From the NCBI GenBank assembly GCA_027027675.1, contig JALVKT010000092.1, forward strand, positions 21,048 to 85,047: a DNA stretch of 64,000 bases, in the 5' to 3' direction. Within the stretch, counting starts at the first letter, position 1; every line of letters begins with the position of its first letter. Positions 1-8,042 of this stretch are shown here, piece by piece. Made by a program: the position numbers and the translations under genes. The DNA is from Thermofilaceae archaeon (GTDB taxonomy: Archaea > Thermoproteota > Thermoprotei > Thermofilales > Thermofilaceae). The notes beneath the pieces were generated by a model. That model did no database searches. It saw only the letters and a program-made list of their open reading frames with translations, and was not told the DNA's origin.

Positions 1-1
1 G

Positions 2-472
2 GAGCGGAAAAAGGCTCTGAAACGGGAGAAACTAGTTAAAAAAATAGAAGTGGAAGTTTTTGCTCACGCAACTGAATCCGAGAGCCGCGTTTCTGAAGCC
101 GTACGACGCCTAATGGGTAGCCTTCCCGAAAACATGTCAAAGCAAGTTGTCCACGGTTTCCACGGGAACCCGGTAGTCATATTTAAGTATTCTGAGAAGG
201 GAGAGAAAGCGCAGGAAAACGCCAGCTTTATACTTTCTTCGCTGGACAAGTTTGACGCTGCAGAGCTTATCAGAAGCCTCGAACGGAGACTAAAAAAGGG
301 GAAACTCTACATGAGACTTGACAAACAAGACGCTTTTCTAGGAGAACACACGCTTTCCGAAAGCGATGATGTGATAAGAGTTACTATAACATTTTATCCT
401 CACATTAGAGGTAAGGAAAAAATTCTTTGGGCGCTTAGAAAGCTGGGTCTCAAAGATGACAAAGAAACGTAG
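2..472 (+). CDS. Exosome-associated RNA-binding protein, COG1325 family (5' end uncertain or off-window)
   Basis: Small archaeal RNA-binding protein of the COG1325 family, recognised by the N-terminal strand IEVEVFAHATE and by its place directly ahead of the RNase P protein genes, as in the archaeal exosome superoperon. The reading frame is open from base 2. The first canonical start codon in frame is the GTG at 50, but starting there would cut into the first conserved strand and it has no well-spaced Shine-Dalgarno, so the true start is probably left of the window. Another frame ends with TAA at 37-39 and may be the tail of an upstream gene. The 3' end overlaps the next gene by 17 nt. Confidence 0.7.
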   Translation, partial: ERKKALKREKLVKKIEVEVFAHATESESRVSEAVRRLMGSLPENMSKQVVHGFHGNPVVIFKYSEKGEKAQENASFILSSLDKFDAAELIRSLERRLKKGKLYMRLDKQDAFLGEHTLSESDDVIRVTITFYPHIRGKEKILWALRKLGLKDDKET

Positions 473-1193
473 ATTTTACGAACTCCATATGGGGCCGCTT
501 GTTTTGGACAACCATCCTAGCATGTTAGACATATGCAAAAAATATATTGAAAAATGTCGCCTCTATGGCTATCATTACTGTGTAGCAACAATTATTCTAA
601 GCACTTGGAATCCCTCGTATATCAGAAAAATAAAATTTATTAAAAAAGAGTGCCCTGCAAACGCTCTCAGATTACACATTAACACCGCTAACCCGGGTTC
701 CCTACTGTCTCTGCTGAGAACCACCAGACGCCTTGCCGAGATAATCTCAGCTCCCGGCTATAACAGGAAAGTACTCGCACTTGCAAGCAGAGACCGTAGA
801 GTCGACATTGTAAGTCTCATCCCTGGGCTATCTCCACCCCTGTATAGCGGCGACATAACTTACATGGAGAAGACAGGTAAGCTCGTGGAGATAGGTATAG
901 GACATATAGACCTGGGGCATCCTCAAATAGCCTCGAAACAGCTATCCCATGCTAGAACAATTGTAGAAAAAATAAAGGAGAGGGTGCCTATCGTGGCCAC
1001 CTCTGCTGGCAGTAAAGAGTATACTCCCCGGGATCCGCGCTCCCTCATAGAATTCGGAGCCATGTTTTTAAACATTAAAAGGGAGAAAGCTGCCGGGGCT
1101 CTATCTGACATTGTGGAGGAAAAAATAGAGGTTAACAGGAAAAAACTAATGGGAAAAATGCCTTTAGAGGGCGTATACATTGAAGAAGGTTAG
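456..1193 (+). CDS. rnp3: Ribonuclease P protein component 3 (Rpp30 homologue)
   Basis: Protein subunit of RNase P, the ribonucleoprotein that removes 5' leaders from pre-tRNA. The 245-residue product has the TIM-barrel PHP-like Rpp30 signature: a run of VDIVSLIPG after a conserved SRD, and a late TSAGS motif followed by PRSLIEFG. It overlaps the upstream COG1325 gene by 17 nt and the downstream Rnp2 gene by 14 nt, so the three are probably translated from one mRNA. The RNA subunit of the same enzyme is encoded at about 29.9-30.2 kb in this window, so the organism keeps a conventional RNase P, unlike some Thermoproteales relatives that have reduced it. Confidence 0.9.
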   Translation: MTKKRRFYELHMGPLVLDNHPSMLDICKKYIEKCRLYGYHYCVATIILSTWNPSYIRKIKFIKKECPANALRLHINTANPGSLLSLLRTTRRLAEIISAPGYNRKVLALASRDRRVDIVSLIPGLSPPLYSGDITYMEKTGKLVEIGIGHIDLGHPQIASKQLSHARTIVEKIKERVPIVATSAGSKEYTPRDPRSLIEFGAMFLNIKREKAAGALSDIVEEKIEVNRKKLMGKMPLEGVYIEEG

Positions 1194-1476
1194 AAGATAC
1201 CTCGTCATAAAGAGGCTGTCAGGGGAGAACTCCGCTCATTTAATAGCTGAAAGCATATCCAAAGTTTTCGGAATTTACGGTTTATCAATGACAAGACCCG
1301 TACTAGTCTATTCTAAAGGGTCGTACGACGTCGTCTCCGTACTCAGAGAAGGCGTACCCCTAGTTAGGGCTGCGCTAGCCCTGTATAACTACGATAAAAT
1401 ACTCATAGCCAAGATTACGGGTACATCCCGTAAAGCAAAGCGGATCGTAGAAAGCATACCCTCCCAGGAACCTTAG
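1180..1476 (+). CDS. rnp2: Ribonuclease P protein component 2 (Pop5 homologue)
   Basis: Second RNase P protein subunit, 98 residues, of the Pop5/Rpp14 family. It opens with RRYLVIKRL and contains the central alpha/beta RRM-like region typical of archaeal Rnp2, with a C-terminal strand LIAKITGTSRKAK. In archaea it pairs with Rnp3 to activate the catalytic domain of the RNA. The start is a TTG at 1180 inside the end of rnp3 and reads directly into the conserved first strand. It is the last member of the COG1325-rnp3-rnp2 block; prefoldin beta begins 11 nt after its stop. Confidence 0.85.
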   Translation: MKKVRRYLVIKRLSGENSAHLIAESISKVFGIYGLSMTRPVLVYSKGSYDVVSVLREGVPLVRAALALYNYDKILIAKITGTSRKAKRIVESIPSQEP

Positions 1477-1486
1477 TTTTATATTA

Positions 1487-1861
1487 ATGCCCCCATACAC
1501 TCCTGTGAAGCCTATGAGCGAAGCCGAACTCGCAAAAAAATACGAGCAAACACTAGAGGAACTAAGATTCGTAAGTCTTTCGCTTCAACAGTATAAGGCA
1601 AGACTCGTGGAGATAGAAAAAGCCCTAAAAGAACTGGAAAAATCCAGTGACAACTACGTTTACAAAGCCCTAGGCAGATTACTTGTAAAAGCCGACAAAA
1701 ACGCCGTGATAGAGGAGCTTAAAAGTGAAAAAGAACTAGTCGAAATAAAAGTGAAAGAGTTTGAGCGAAAGGAAAAGCTACTCCAAGAGAGGCTGAAAAG
1801 CCTTGAAAGACAGCTCAGAGCAAAGCTTTCGGCTCGCGGAGCAATTACGGGAGCAGGATAA
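1487..1861 (+). CDS. pfdB: Prefoldin beta subunit
   Basis: Beta subunit of the hexameric prefoldin chaperone, which captures unfolded proteins and passes them to the thermosome. The 124-residue product is two helices joined by a short beta hairpin; the hairpin region YKALGRLLVKADK followed by VIEELKSEKELVEIKV is diagnostic. An alternative start is the methionine 10 residues in (1514), which better matches the usual length of about 115. Its C-terminal coding end overlaps the next gene by 59 nt. In most archaea it sits late in the exosome superoperon, ahead of DUF3194 and a DHH phosphoesterase, and that order is kept here. Confidence 0.9.
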   Translation: MPPYTPVKPMSEAELAKKYEQTLEELRFVSLSLQQYKARLVEIEKALKELEKSSDNYVYKALGRLLVKADKNAVIEELKSEKELVEIKVKEFERKEKLLQERLKSLERQLRAKLSARGAITGAG

Positions 1862-2132
1862 GCTGTCACTTATTTATTCTGAAGCCTCCGAAATAGCTAG
1901 ATGCGTACAAGAGAGACTAATGGAGTCTCTAGAATTCTGCGGCGAAGCCGAGATAAACGTAGTGGTCAACGTGGATGAAGACTGGCCCTACACGGTCTAT
2001 GTGGAGGCAGAAGCGAAGACGCGGCACTGCAGCAGAGCTAAGGTTCAAGAGCTAGTTGAGAAAACTATCGAGGAATGCGTGGAATCAGCAAGAAATAGAC
2101 TTGAAAAGCAGGGCATATATGCCTTGCCTTGA
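1803..2132 (+). CDS. DUF3194 family protein
   Basis: Small archaeal protein of unknown function (COG2892/DUF3194), 109 residues if the TTG at 1803 is the start. No other ATG, GTG or TTG lies in frame before the conserved region that starts around SEASEIARCVQERL, so the long overlap with pfdB appears real. The middle forms a beta-rich stretch (AEINVVVNVDEDWPYTVYVEAEA) and the end a helix. The family is almost always found between prefoldin beta and the DHH phosphoesterase, which is the basis of the call. The stop at 2130-2132 coincides with the ribosome binding site of the next gene. Confidence 0.75.
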   Translation: MKDSSEQSFRLAEQLREQDKLSLIYSEASEIARCVQERLMESLEFCGEAEINVVVNVDEDWPYTVYVEAEAKTRHCSRAKVQELVEKTIEECVESARNRLEKQGIYALP

Positions 2133-2142
2133 GGTAAAAAGG

Positions 2143-3144
2143 ATGGCGAGTCTAAACGAATTTTTAAATTTATCAGCTAAAATAGGAAGGATAATTGTAA
2201 CAGCGCATGTAAATGCCGACCCCGACGCCGTGGCTTCAGCCGCACTTATAGGATACCTAGCTTCCCAAAAAGGCATAGAAGTAGAGTACTGTTTCGACAG
2301 CGTAAGTGCTTTGTCAAAAAAAGTTCTCTCCAACTTAGAAATAAAACTGCCCCTTGCCTCAAATATCCCCCCAGACAAGCCCTATCTTATAGCAGTATGC
2401 GATACAGCTGCACCCCAGCTCCTAGGTAAATGTGAAAAGCTCCTCGAGGACGCAAAGGAAATACTTGTAATAGACCACCACGCCGTAAGAGAAGCTGTAT
2501 GGCACACAAAATTCGCGTTTATAGAGCCGGAAGAACCTGCAGCCTCAGTCGTAACCGCATATCACGCTAAATCGGTAATAGATCGGCTTCCAAACCAGTT
2601 GGCAACACTCCTTATGTCAGGCATACTCTATGATACAAGGCGCTTCCTCGAAGCATCACCGAAAACATTTCACGTCATGGAGTGGCTCTACCCCCAAGGC
2701 AACTACACGCTAGCATACAGTCTTCTAAGTGAACAGCCTTCCCGCTCAGAGAGAATAGCAAAGTTGAAAGGCGTAACACGCGCCGTACTGCTAGACGTCT
2801 GCGGCTATATAGTAGCCGTCACACAGGTTAGCGCTTACGAAGCCGCGGTTGCCAGGGCCCTTGTAGGTTTAGGGGCAGATATAGCGATTGTTGTCGGCGG
2901 CTCGGGGGTAGAAGTACGTGCAAGCCTTAGAGCGTCAAGAGGTCTCTTAGAGAAGGGGCTAAGCCTTGACGTGATCATCAAAGAAATTGCTGAGAAAATA
3001 GGCGGCACTGGGGGAGGCCATCCCGGAGCTGCTGGGTACAACTATCGTGAAAGAAACAAGAAGGCGGCAAGGAAAACTAGAAGTAAAGTTACAAGACTTC
3101 TCCTCGTGGAAACAGTGGAGTCTATTTTAAGCAGCCTCTGCTGA
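2143..3144 (+). CDS. DHH/DHHA1 family phosphoesterase
   Basis: Predicted metal-dependent phosphoesterase or oligonucleotide exonuclease of the DHH family, 333 residues. With the start at 2143, H22, D26 and D28 (NADPD) form motif I, a DTAAP segment motif II, and D111-H112-H113 the DHH motif; the C-terminal DHHA1 glycine-rich loop is GTGGGHPGAAG. The ATG at 2143 is chosen over upstream starts because GAGGT lies eight bases ahead of it, overlapping the stop of DUF3194. The substrate cannot be told from sequence; superoperon members of this group are suspected to act on short RNA or nucleotides. Its 3' end overlaps the convergent S3Ae gene by 18 nt. Confidence 0.85.
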   Translation: MASLNEFLNLSAKIGRIIVTAHVNADPDAVASAALIGYLASQKGIEVEYCFDSVSALSKKVLSNLEIKLPLASNIPPDKPYLIAVCDTAAPQLLGKCEKLLEDAKEILVIDHHAVREAVWHTKFAFIEPEEPAASVVTAYHAKSVIDRLPNQLATLLMSGILYDTRRFLEASPKTFHVMEWLYPQGNYTLAYSLLSEQPSRSERIAKLKGVTRAVLLDVCGYIVAVTQVSAYEAAVARALVGLGADIAIVVGGSGVEVRASLRASRGLLEKGLSLDVIIKEIAEKIGGTGGGHPGAAGYNYRERNKKAARKTRSKVTRLLLVETVESILSSLC

Positions 3145-3789
3145 AGCCTCCTCAGCTTTTCTTTCTTCAGCGGCTTCCTCCTTTTTGGCCGAGAGAGTTT
3201 TGAGAGGTATCTCGAAGGTTGGCGTTAGAACCTTGATTTTACGGACCTCAGCCTTTTTAAGCGGATAAATTTTCTTTGCCCTAACCTCTATCTCTGCAGC
3301 AATGTTCCCCAGAACTGACTGCTGTATAAACTCGTCGAAGTTGAGCTCCCTAGCTTTCTCCTCGATAAGGTCAAACATTATCTTTCTAATGGCTCTCTTC
3401 TGCGAGGTCTTCACCCTATTTTGAGTCACAGCCATAGTCATGACCCTAAGTTTTATACCGTCCTTTGTTTCAATGTCCCTAATAGCGTCTATACGAGAAG
3501 TCCCCCGCCTCACTATGCTGCGGATATAGTCCCGGGTTAGCTCGTAGCGTTTAAGCTGTGTATATGCGGTGTCCCCTTCAACCTTCACTATCTGGAATCT
3601 AAGCTTAATCTGTAGCTGGGTGATATCTTTACTTATATCGTAGAAGCTTATCTCAACAGTCCTTCCAATGAGCGAGTCCGGGTCGTTAGCAGGTATAACT
3701 CCTATCTCTGCGAAGCCAAATGTGCTAGGCGCTAGCACGCGGAACCACTGTTTGGCAGCCCATTTGTCCCTAGCTCTTCGCGCGCTCAT
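3127..3789 (-). CDS. rps3ae: 30S ribosomal protein S3Ae (eS1)
   Basis: Small-subunit ribosomal protein eS1, near the mRNA exit and platform of the 30S subunit. The product matches the family along its length: KWFRV-type opening (KQWFRVLAPSTFG), GRTVEISFYDI, and the YTRDYIRSIVRRG-like segment. The tail is an alanine/glutamate-rich acidic stretch. The start at 3789 (MSARRARDKW) is more like homologues than the methionine four residues earlier at 3801. The gene is convergent with the DHH phosphoesterase and overlaps its last codons by 18 nt. Confidence 0.93.
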   Translation of the reverse strand: MSARRARDKWAAKQWFRVLAPSTFGFAEIGVIPANDPDSLIGRTVEISFYDISKDITQLQIKLRFQIVKVEGDTAYTQLKRYELTRDYIRSIVRRGTSRIDAIRDIETKDGIKLRVMTMAVTQNRVKTSQKRAIRKIMFDLIEEKARELNFDEFIQQSVLGNIAAEIEVRAKKIYPLKKAEVRKIKVLTPTFEIPLKTLSAKKEEAAEERKAEEASAEAA

Positions 3790-3885
3790 GACAACCCGCA
3801 CTCCTACCCCTCGTACCCGATTTATTATTTTCGGAGGAGAGCATTATTTTAGCTGGGCCGCATATGGCTCATGCGAGATGATGCA

Positions 3886-3894
3886 GGAGGTGAT
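3886..3894 (+). promoter_or_regulatory. Near-perfect Shine-Dalgarno ahead of the XPB-like helicase
   Basis: GGAGGTGAT is complementary over nine bases to the typical archaeal 16S 3' tail. It lies 9-12 nt before the GTG (3904) / ATG (3907) start pair of the helicase gene, and its shorter forms (GGTGAT, GAGGT) recur ahead of many genes in this window, which I used to choose starts. Confidence 0.75.
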
Positions 3895-3903
3895 CTCTGA
3901 AAC

Positions 3904-5778
3904 GTGATGAGGGAGCATAAAAAGCTGATCGCTTTCCGCAAACGCGGCCTCCTTTCACAGAAAAAATTTGATGACTTCCTCCAACTAGCCAGAAGAATAG
4001 CCGTCTTTGAACCCGGCACGAAAAAATGGGTTATCTCGTGGGAAAAAATAGGATCAATATCCTTGGAGGAACTGAAAGAAATACTAGATAGACTCTCACA
4101 ATATACAGATCTTGACCAGCACGCCGTAGAGAAAATACTCGAGGAATATTCGAAGCGGTATGTAGCGGAATGCACACAGATACAAATAGACTCTAAGCTT
4201 GTAGTAAGAAGTTGCGGTGAACGGTTAAAACTCCTCCTCGAAGAAGAAAATCTTAGCACATGGTTCGAGAGACGAGGAAGCTTTCTCCTAGTAAGATCGA
4301 TCGTTTACCTTCCCTCTCTCAGGGAGAAGCTAGCTAAACATGGGTTACAGGTCAGCTTCGACGAGAAGCTAATCACAACGACCCTGAAAAGGATGCAGGG
4401 AAGGCTCTACGCCTCTTTCTACAGAATGGACAAGCCTCTCTATACCCTGCTCTCAAAAGTAGGCACACTTTACTATAACGAGGAGAGAGTAAAACTCGGC
4501 CCCTCAAAAGAGTATATGGGCACAGAACTCGTCAGGAGAAAGATAAGAGTATATGAAATTGACTGGCGGAGAGGCCTCTTCATAACAAGCATAGGCCTTA
4601 TTGAACGACTTGAAACTGCGCTGAAAAAGCTGGGATTCAAAGTAATCAATGACATAGAAGAGCTTCCTAAAACCAAGGTTCCCATGGAGAAACGTTTTAA
4701 CCTATTTCCTCACCAGGAAGAAGCGCTTACATTGTGGCTGCGTAAGAAGAGGGGAACCATCGCCATATTTACCCGAGGCGGGAAATCATTCATAGCGCTG
4801 GGGGCTATATATGAACTCAGGCTGCCCACGCTTATACTAGTGCCGACACGCGAACTCATATTGACCTGGGTGAAGTATCTTCAGGAATACTTGGGTGTCC
4901 CTAAGACATTCATCGGGAGAATGGGTGGCGGAGAGAAGACTCTGCGCCCTATAACAGTGTCCACCTACAACAGCGCCGTGAGATACATTAAAGAATTAAC
5001 GGGAAAATTCGAGCTCGCGATTTTCGACGAAGCCCACCACGTACCGGCGTCAACGTTTAAGGAAGTAGCATTAAACATTGACAGCCTATACCGCATGGCC
5101 CTCTCAGCAACGCCTAAACGTAGAGACGGAAACGAAAACCTTCTCTACACCCTCTGCGGAGACCTCATATACACTTTGACGTATGCGGACCTTCTACGCC
5201 TAAAAATGGTTGCCCCTATAGAAAGATTTGACGCGTTATTTGTTGAAAGCGAAGAAGAAAAATTAAACACACTGTTAAAACTAGTTCAAAAACATAAAGA
5301 TGCAAAGACGATAATATTTACGCAGAGGCTTGACACAGCCAAGAAAATATACGAGGAACTCAAAAAGCGCGGATTTAAGGTGGAACTCGTCACCGGAGAA
5401 ACGCACTCGGTAAAAAGAGAAATGGCGTTTAAACGATTCCTCGACGGAAGGTCCAACATTATAGTGTCAACAACAGTATTGGACGAAGGCATAACAGTAC
5501 CCGACGCGGAAGTGGCAGTCATATATGAGGGGACAGGAGAAGCCCGCCAGATGATTCAAAGAATAGGTAGAGTCCTAGGCTATCATCCAGGAAAGACGGC
5601 TAAAATATACGAGATCATAAACATCAACGACCCGAAAGAAAAGAACGCGTACAGGAGAAGATCCTGGATACGCGAACTCTACATGGTTGAAGGACTAGAA
5701 AAATACGTGAAATACACCAAGGAAGGCAGAGAAGACGAGCTTTCACCCACGTTTCAGCGGCATATAGACACGTTCTAG
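3904..5778 (+). CDS. XPB-like superfamily 2 helicase (COG1061)
   Basis: DNA-dependent ATPase of the XPB/SSL2-like group, 624 residues from GTG 3904 (or ATG 3907). An N-terminal region of about 260 residues without a clear motif is followed by the helicase core: motif I TRGGKS (K294), DEAH at about 375, SATPK (motif III), and motif VI QRIGRV. Motif I has GGKS where the family usually has GxGKT/S, and motif VI reads RIGRVLG, lacking the second arginine commonly seen in QxxGRxxR. XPB partners such as Bax1 are not adjacent. A role in repair or in transcription-coupled DNA opening is inferred from the family only. Confidence 0.85.
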   Translation: MMREHKKLIAFRKRGLLSQKKFDDFLQLARRIAVFEPGTKKWVISWEKIGSISLEELKEILDRLSQYTDLDQHAVEKILEEYSKRYVAECTQIQIDSKLVVRSCGERLKLLLEEENLSTWFERRGSFLLVRSIVYLPSLREKLAKHGLQVSFDEKLITTTLKRMQGRLYASFYRMDKPLYTLLSKVGTLYYNEERVKLGPSKEYMGTELVRRKIRVYEIDWRRGLFITSIGLIERLETALKKLGFKVINDIEELPKTKVPMEKRFNLFPHQEEALTLWLRKKRGTIAIFTRGGKSFIALGAIYELRLPTLILVPTRELILTWVKYLQEYLGVPKTFIGRMGGGEKTLRPITVSTYNSAVRYIKELTGKFELAIFDEAHHVPASTFKEVALNIDSLYRMALSATPKRRDGNENLLYTLCGDLIYTLTYADLLRLKMVAPIERFDALFVESEEEKLNTLLKLVQKHKDAKTIIFTQRLDTAKKIYEELKKRGFKVELVTGETHSVKREMAFKRFLDGRSNIIVSTTVLDEGITVPDAEVAVIYEGTGEARQMIQRIGRVLGYHPGKTAKIYEIININDPKEKNAYRRRSWIRELYMVEGLEKYVKYTKEGREDELSPTFQRHIDTF

Positions 5779-5784
5779 CTTAAA

Positions 5785-6444
5785 CTACCGCGCCCCTCCT
5801 AAAAGCCTTGCAATAACACTTACATGGTCGCCGTAGGGAACCCTTAAGTCCACGAAAAGCCCTCGCCGCCCACCCCTGTATCTTCTCAACCTGTGCTCTA
5901 CACGACTCATAACAGTGCGCAGTGAGATGCCTAAACGACTCGCAGCTTCCCTCTCATTGCCAATAATGCTCCACTCCAAATGCCCGTACGAAGTCGGCTC
6001 TATAAACAAGAGCTGCTTATTCACGCCAGGAACCCTTCTTCCCCCGCGCAGCCCGTTTAAATCCAGTGAACCAGCGTATCGAGTAAACTCCTCCTCTTCA
6101 AGTCCTCTAACCTCAGCCCTCAGCACCACGTGTACGCGTGCCCCCAAATAATACACTATATTCAGCCCTGAAAGAGGCGTGGCCCGGACAACACGCACTT
6201 CCATGATCCTATATCCGTTGTCTAACAAAACATTTTCTAATTCAAAATACCTAGTCCCCGGTCCTACAAACACATCTATATCACTGCCAAAATGCACATC
6301 GCCGCGGGCAACACTACCGACTACAACTCCCCTTATACCGTTCTTCTCTAATACGCCGAGTAAATCCACAGCCTCAGCCCTAAGCTCTTCCAGCACCTCC
6401 CAGCGACGCTCCGTGTACACAACTTTCCGTACACCCCTCTTCAC
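5785..6444 (-). CDS. Predicted nucleotidyltransferase with C-terminal helix-turn-helix
   Basis: Product of 219 residues with the pol-beta-fold nucleotidyltransferase signature: GSVARG at 43-48 followed by SDID, giving metal ligands D55 and D57. The C-terminal third (NEREAASRLGISLRTVMSRV) looks like a helix-turn-helix. It fits the archaeal COG2413-type nucleotidyltransferases, whose substrate is not established. Its start codon directly abuts the stop of the zinc-ribbon gene behind it, so the two form one transcription unit reading leftward, convergent with the helicase. Confidence 0.75.
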   Translation of the reverse strand: MKRGVRKVVYTERRWEVLEELRAEAVDLLGVLEKNGIRGVVVGSVARGDVHFGSDIDVFVGPGTRYFELENVLLDNGYRIMEVRVVRATPLSGLNIVYYLGARVHVVLRAEVRGLEEEEFTRYAGSLDLNGLRGGRRVPGVNKQLLFIEPTSYGHLEWSIIGNEREAASRLGISLRTVMSRVEHRLRRYRGGRRGLFVDLRVPYGDHVSVIARLLGGAR

Positions 6445-6816
6445 CTATCCACCACCTTTACTTCCCCGTATTCTACGGGCAGACTCTAGCACCGACAACA
6501 GTTTTTCGAGGGCACTCCCTATCTTCTCAATATCACCTACGTCGTGTGTAGAGCCCAGCATCACTCTAAGTTCAGCAATCTTCTCAGACACTACACTCTC
6601 CAAACTTTGGAGCTCGATATTACTCCTAGCTTCAATCTCCTCTTCATCAGAAGATACAAAGACAAACCTTTGCCCACACTTTGGACATATTATCTCCCCG
6701 CTCTTCAGCTTAAAAAGAGGCACGCCACAGTGAGGACAGGTCTTATCCAGCATTGTAGCGCCTTGACGCAGCAGAGCAGCCATTTTCGCTATTACAGCTT
6801 TATCTTTGCTCTCCAT
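6445..6816 (-). CDS. Zinc-ribbon protein of the ZNRD2/Sjogren autoantigen family (COG1645)
   Basis: Protein of 123 residues with the family hallmark LLRQGATMLDKTCPHC: a helix followed by a CxxC...CxxC zinc ribbon (C27, C30, C44, C47), then an acidic linker and a helical tail. Archaeal members have no settled function. The gene is divergent from gar1 with about 95 nt between them and leads the two-gene unit with the nucleotidyltransferase. Confidence 0.8.
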   Translation of the reverse strand: MESKDKAVIAKMAALLRQGATMLDKTCPHCGVPLFKLKSGEIICPKCGQRFVFVSSDEEEIEARSNIELQSLESVVSEKIAELRVMLGSTHDVGDIEKIGSALEKLLSVLESARRIRGSKGGG

Positions 6817-6909
6817 ACTAGCTCTCCCTCTGCTCTAGTAGTTAAACAGGGACTAAACTTTTCCCCAACACTATCACCAATATATATCTCCCCGGAAAGA
6901 AGCACTTGT

Positions 6910-7173
6910 ATGCGTGTTCTCGGCAGAGTTCGCACCTATACCAAAAACAAAAACCTCGTGGTTGAGGCCTCGGAAAAACCCAGGGTTGGAGAAAAAGTCT
7001 ACGACTCAAAGATGAGCCTAGTAGGATACGTCTACGACATTATAGGGCCCGTAAATTCCCCATTTATTTTAGTGAAGGTTTCAAACGAAAATATAAAGCC
7101 GGAGGCGTTGATAGGAAAAATACTATACTGGAGGGGAGAGAGGCGCAGAGGTGGTAAGAGGCGGAGAAGATAA
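6910..7173 (+). CDS. gar1: H/ACA ribonucleoprotein core protein Gar1
   Basis: Gar1 is the core protein of H/ACA guide RNPs that helps pseudouridine synthase Cbf5 release product RNA. The 87-residue protein has the six-stranded barrel signature: LGRVRTY, VGEKVYD, LVGYVYDIIGPV and PFILVKVS, followed by a basic RGERRRGGKRRRR tail. The ATG at 6910 is chosen because the barrel begins immediately; the frame is open farther upstream without similarity. TFB follows in another frame, a pairing conserved in many archaea. A GAGGTGG Shine-Dalgarno for TFB lies inside the arginine tail at 7148-7154. Confidence 0.9.
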   Translation: MRVLGRVRTYTKNKNLVVEASEKPRVGEKVYDSKMSLVGYVYDIIGPVNSPFILVKVSNENIKPEALIGKILYWRGERRRGGKRRRR

Positions 7174-8039
7174 GCCCCTCACAGGTAAAGAGAACATGCC
7201 CCGTCTGCGGCGGCGAAGTCATACCTGTATACGATGCAAACAGGGGCGAGTACATATGCCCATACTGCGGCTACGTGTTCGAAGATGCAGTCATTGACCC
7301 CGGCCGCCACTGGAGGTCGTACAGCATTGAACAAGAACATGAAAGGGCAACCGCGGAAAAGTTGAGTGACCGTGCAGATACAACGCCTCTCTCGCTAAGA
7401 CATAGACATAGGATAGGGTTTAGGAAGATAAGGCAAAAAGAAAGCATTATAGACAAATATAAGAGAGAAATAGAACAAGCAGCAAAAAGACTAAACATTC
7501 CCGAATACATAGTAGCAGACGCGAAAAAAATATTCTTTGCAGCACGAGAAAAGGGCCTGCTAAAGGGAAGGAGCTACAAGACCTTTATCGCAGCATCGTT
7601 CTACGCCGTCTGTAAACACAACTCAAGATACTACATCTCACTGCAGCAGTTAGAGGAAGAACTGGGCGTAAAAGCAAGGAACATTGTTAAAACGTACTCT
7701 CTTCTAGTTCAGGAAGGAATAATTAAAAAGCGCGGCACCCCCACATATAGCCCAGCCGACCACATACCATCCCTTATAAGCAAGCTTAACCTCGAGAATA
7801 AACTTTCACGGGTTCTCTCACACATGGTGCTGATGGCTAAAGCTGTACATAGGGACGTTACTTTTCAAGGAAAACACCCGAGAAGCCTCGCGGCAGCGAT
7901 AATATACCTCTTTATCTACATGCTATCCTACAAGGTTCCCCAGAGCAAAGTGGCTGAAGCAGCCGAGGTGGCGCCACCGACAATTAGGCGTACACTCTCG
8001 CAGATATCACAAAAAATGGAAGTAACGATAGAGGTGTAA
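7158..8039 (+). CDS. tfb: Transcription initiation factor B; start codon unresolved
   Basis: TFIIB-type factor that bridges TBP on the TATA box to RNA polymerase. Two cyclin-fold repeats fill the C-terminal two thirds, preceded by the B-finger region. A clear N-terminal zinc ribbon (CPVC at 7197-7208, CPYC at 7257-7268) is encoded upstream of the first canonical in-frame start, a GTG at 7275. Between the in-frame stop at 7155-7157 and the zinc ribbon there is no ATG, GTG, TTG or CTG. A Shine-Dalgarno (GAGGTGG, 7148-7154) sits correctly for a start near 7161-7170; ATA at 7170 is the closest to a start codon. Coordinates give the open frame, not a proven start. A start at 7275 would remove the polymerase-recruiting ribbon. 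Confidence 0.85.
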   Translation, partial: EAEKISPSQVKRTCPVCGGEVIPVYDANRGEYICPYCGYVFEDAVIDPGRHWRSYSIEQEHERATAEKLSDRADTTPLSLRHRHRIGFRKIRQKESIIDKYKREIEQAAKRLNIPEYIVADAKKIFFAAREKGLLKGRSYKTFIAASFYAVCKHNSRYYISLQQLEEELGVKARNIVKTYSLLVQEGIIKKRGTPTYSPADHIPSLISKLNLENKLSRVLSHMVLMAKAVHRDVTFQGKHPRSLAAAIIYLFIYMLSYKVPQSKVAEAAEVAPPTIRRTLSQISQKMEVTIEV

Positions 8040-8042
8040 GTT

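Noticed and set aside
3870..3910. Possible C/D sRNA ahead of the XPB-like helicase (ATGATGC, CTGA, TGATGA)
   Set aside because: Box C has a wrong last base, the spacing is too short for guides, and the bases are explained by a strong Shine-Dalgarno and start codons.
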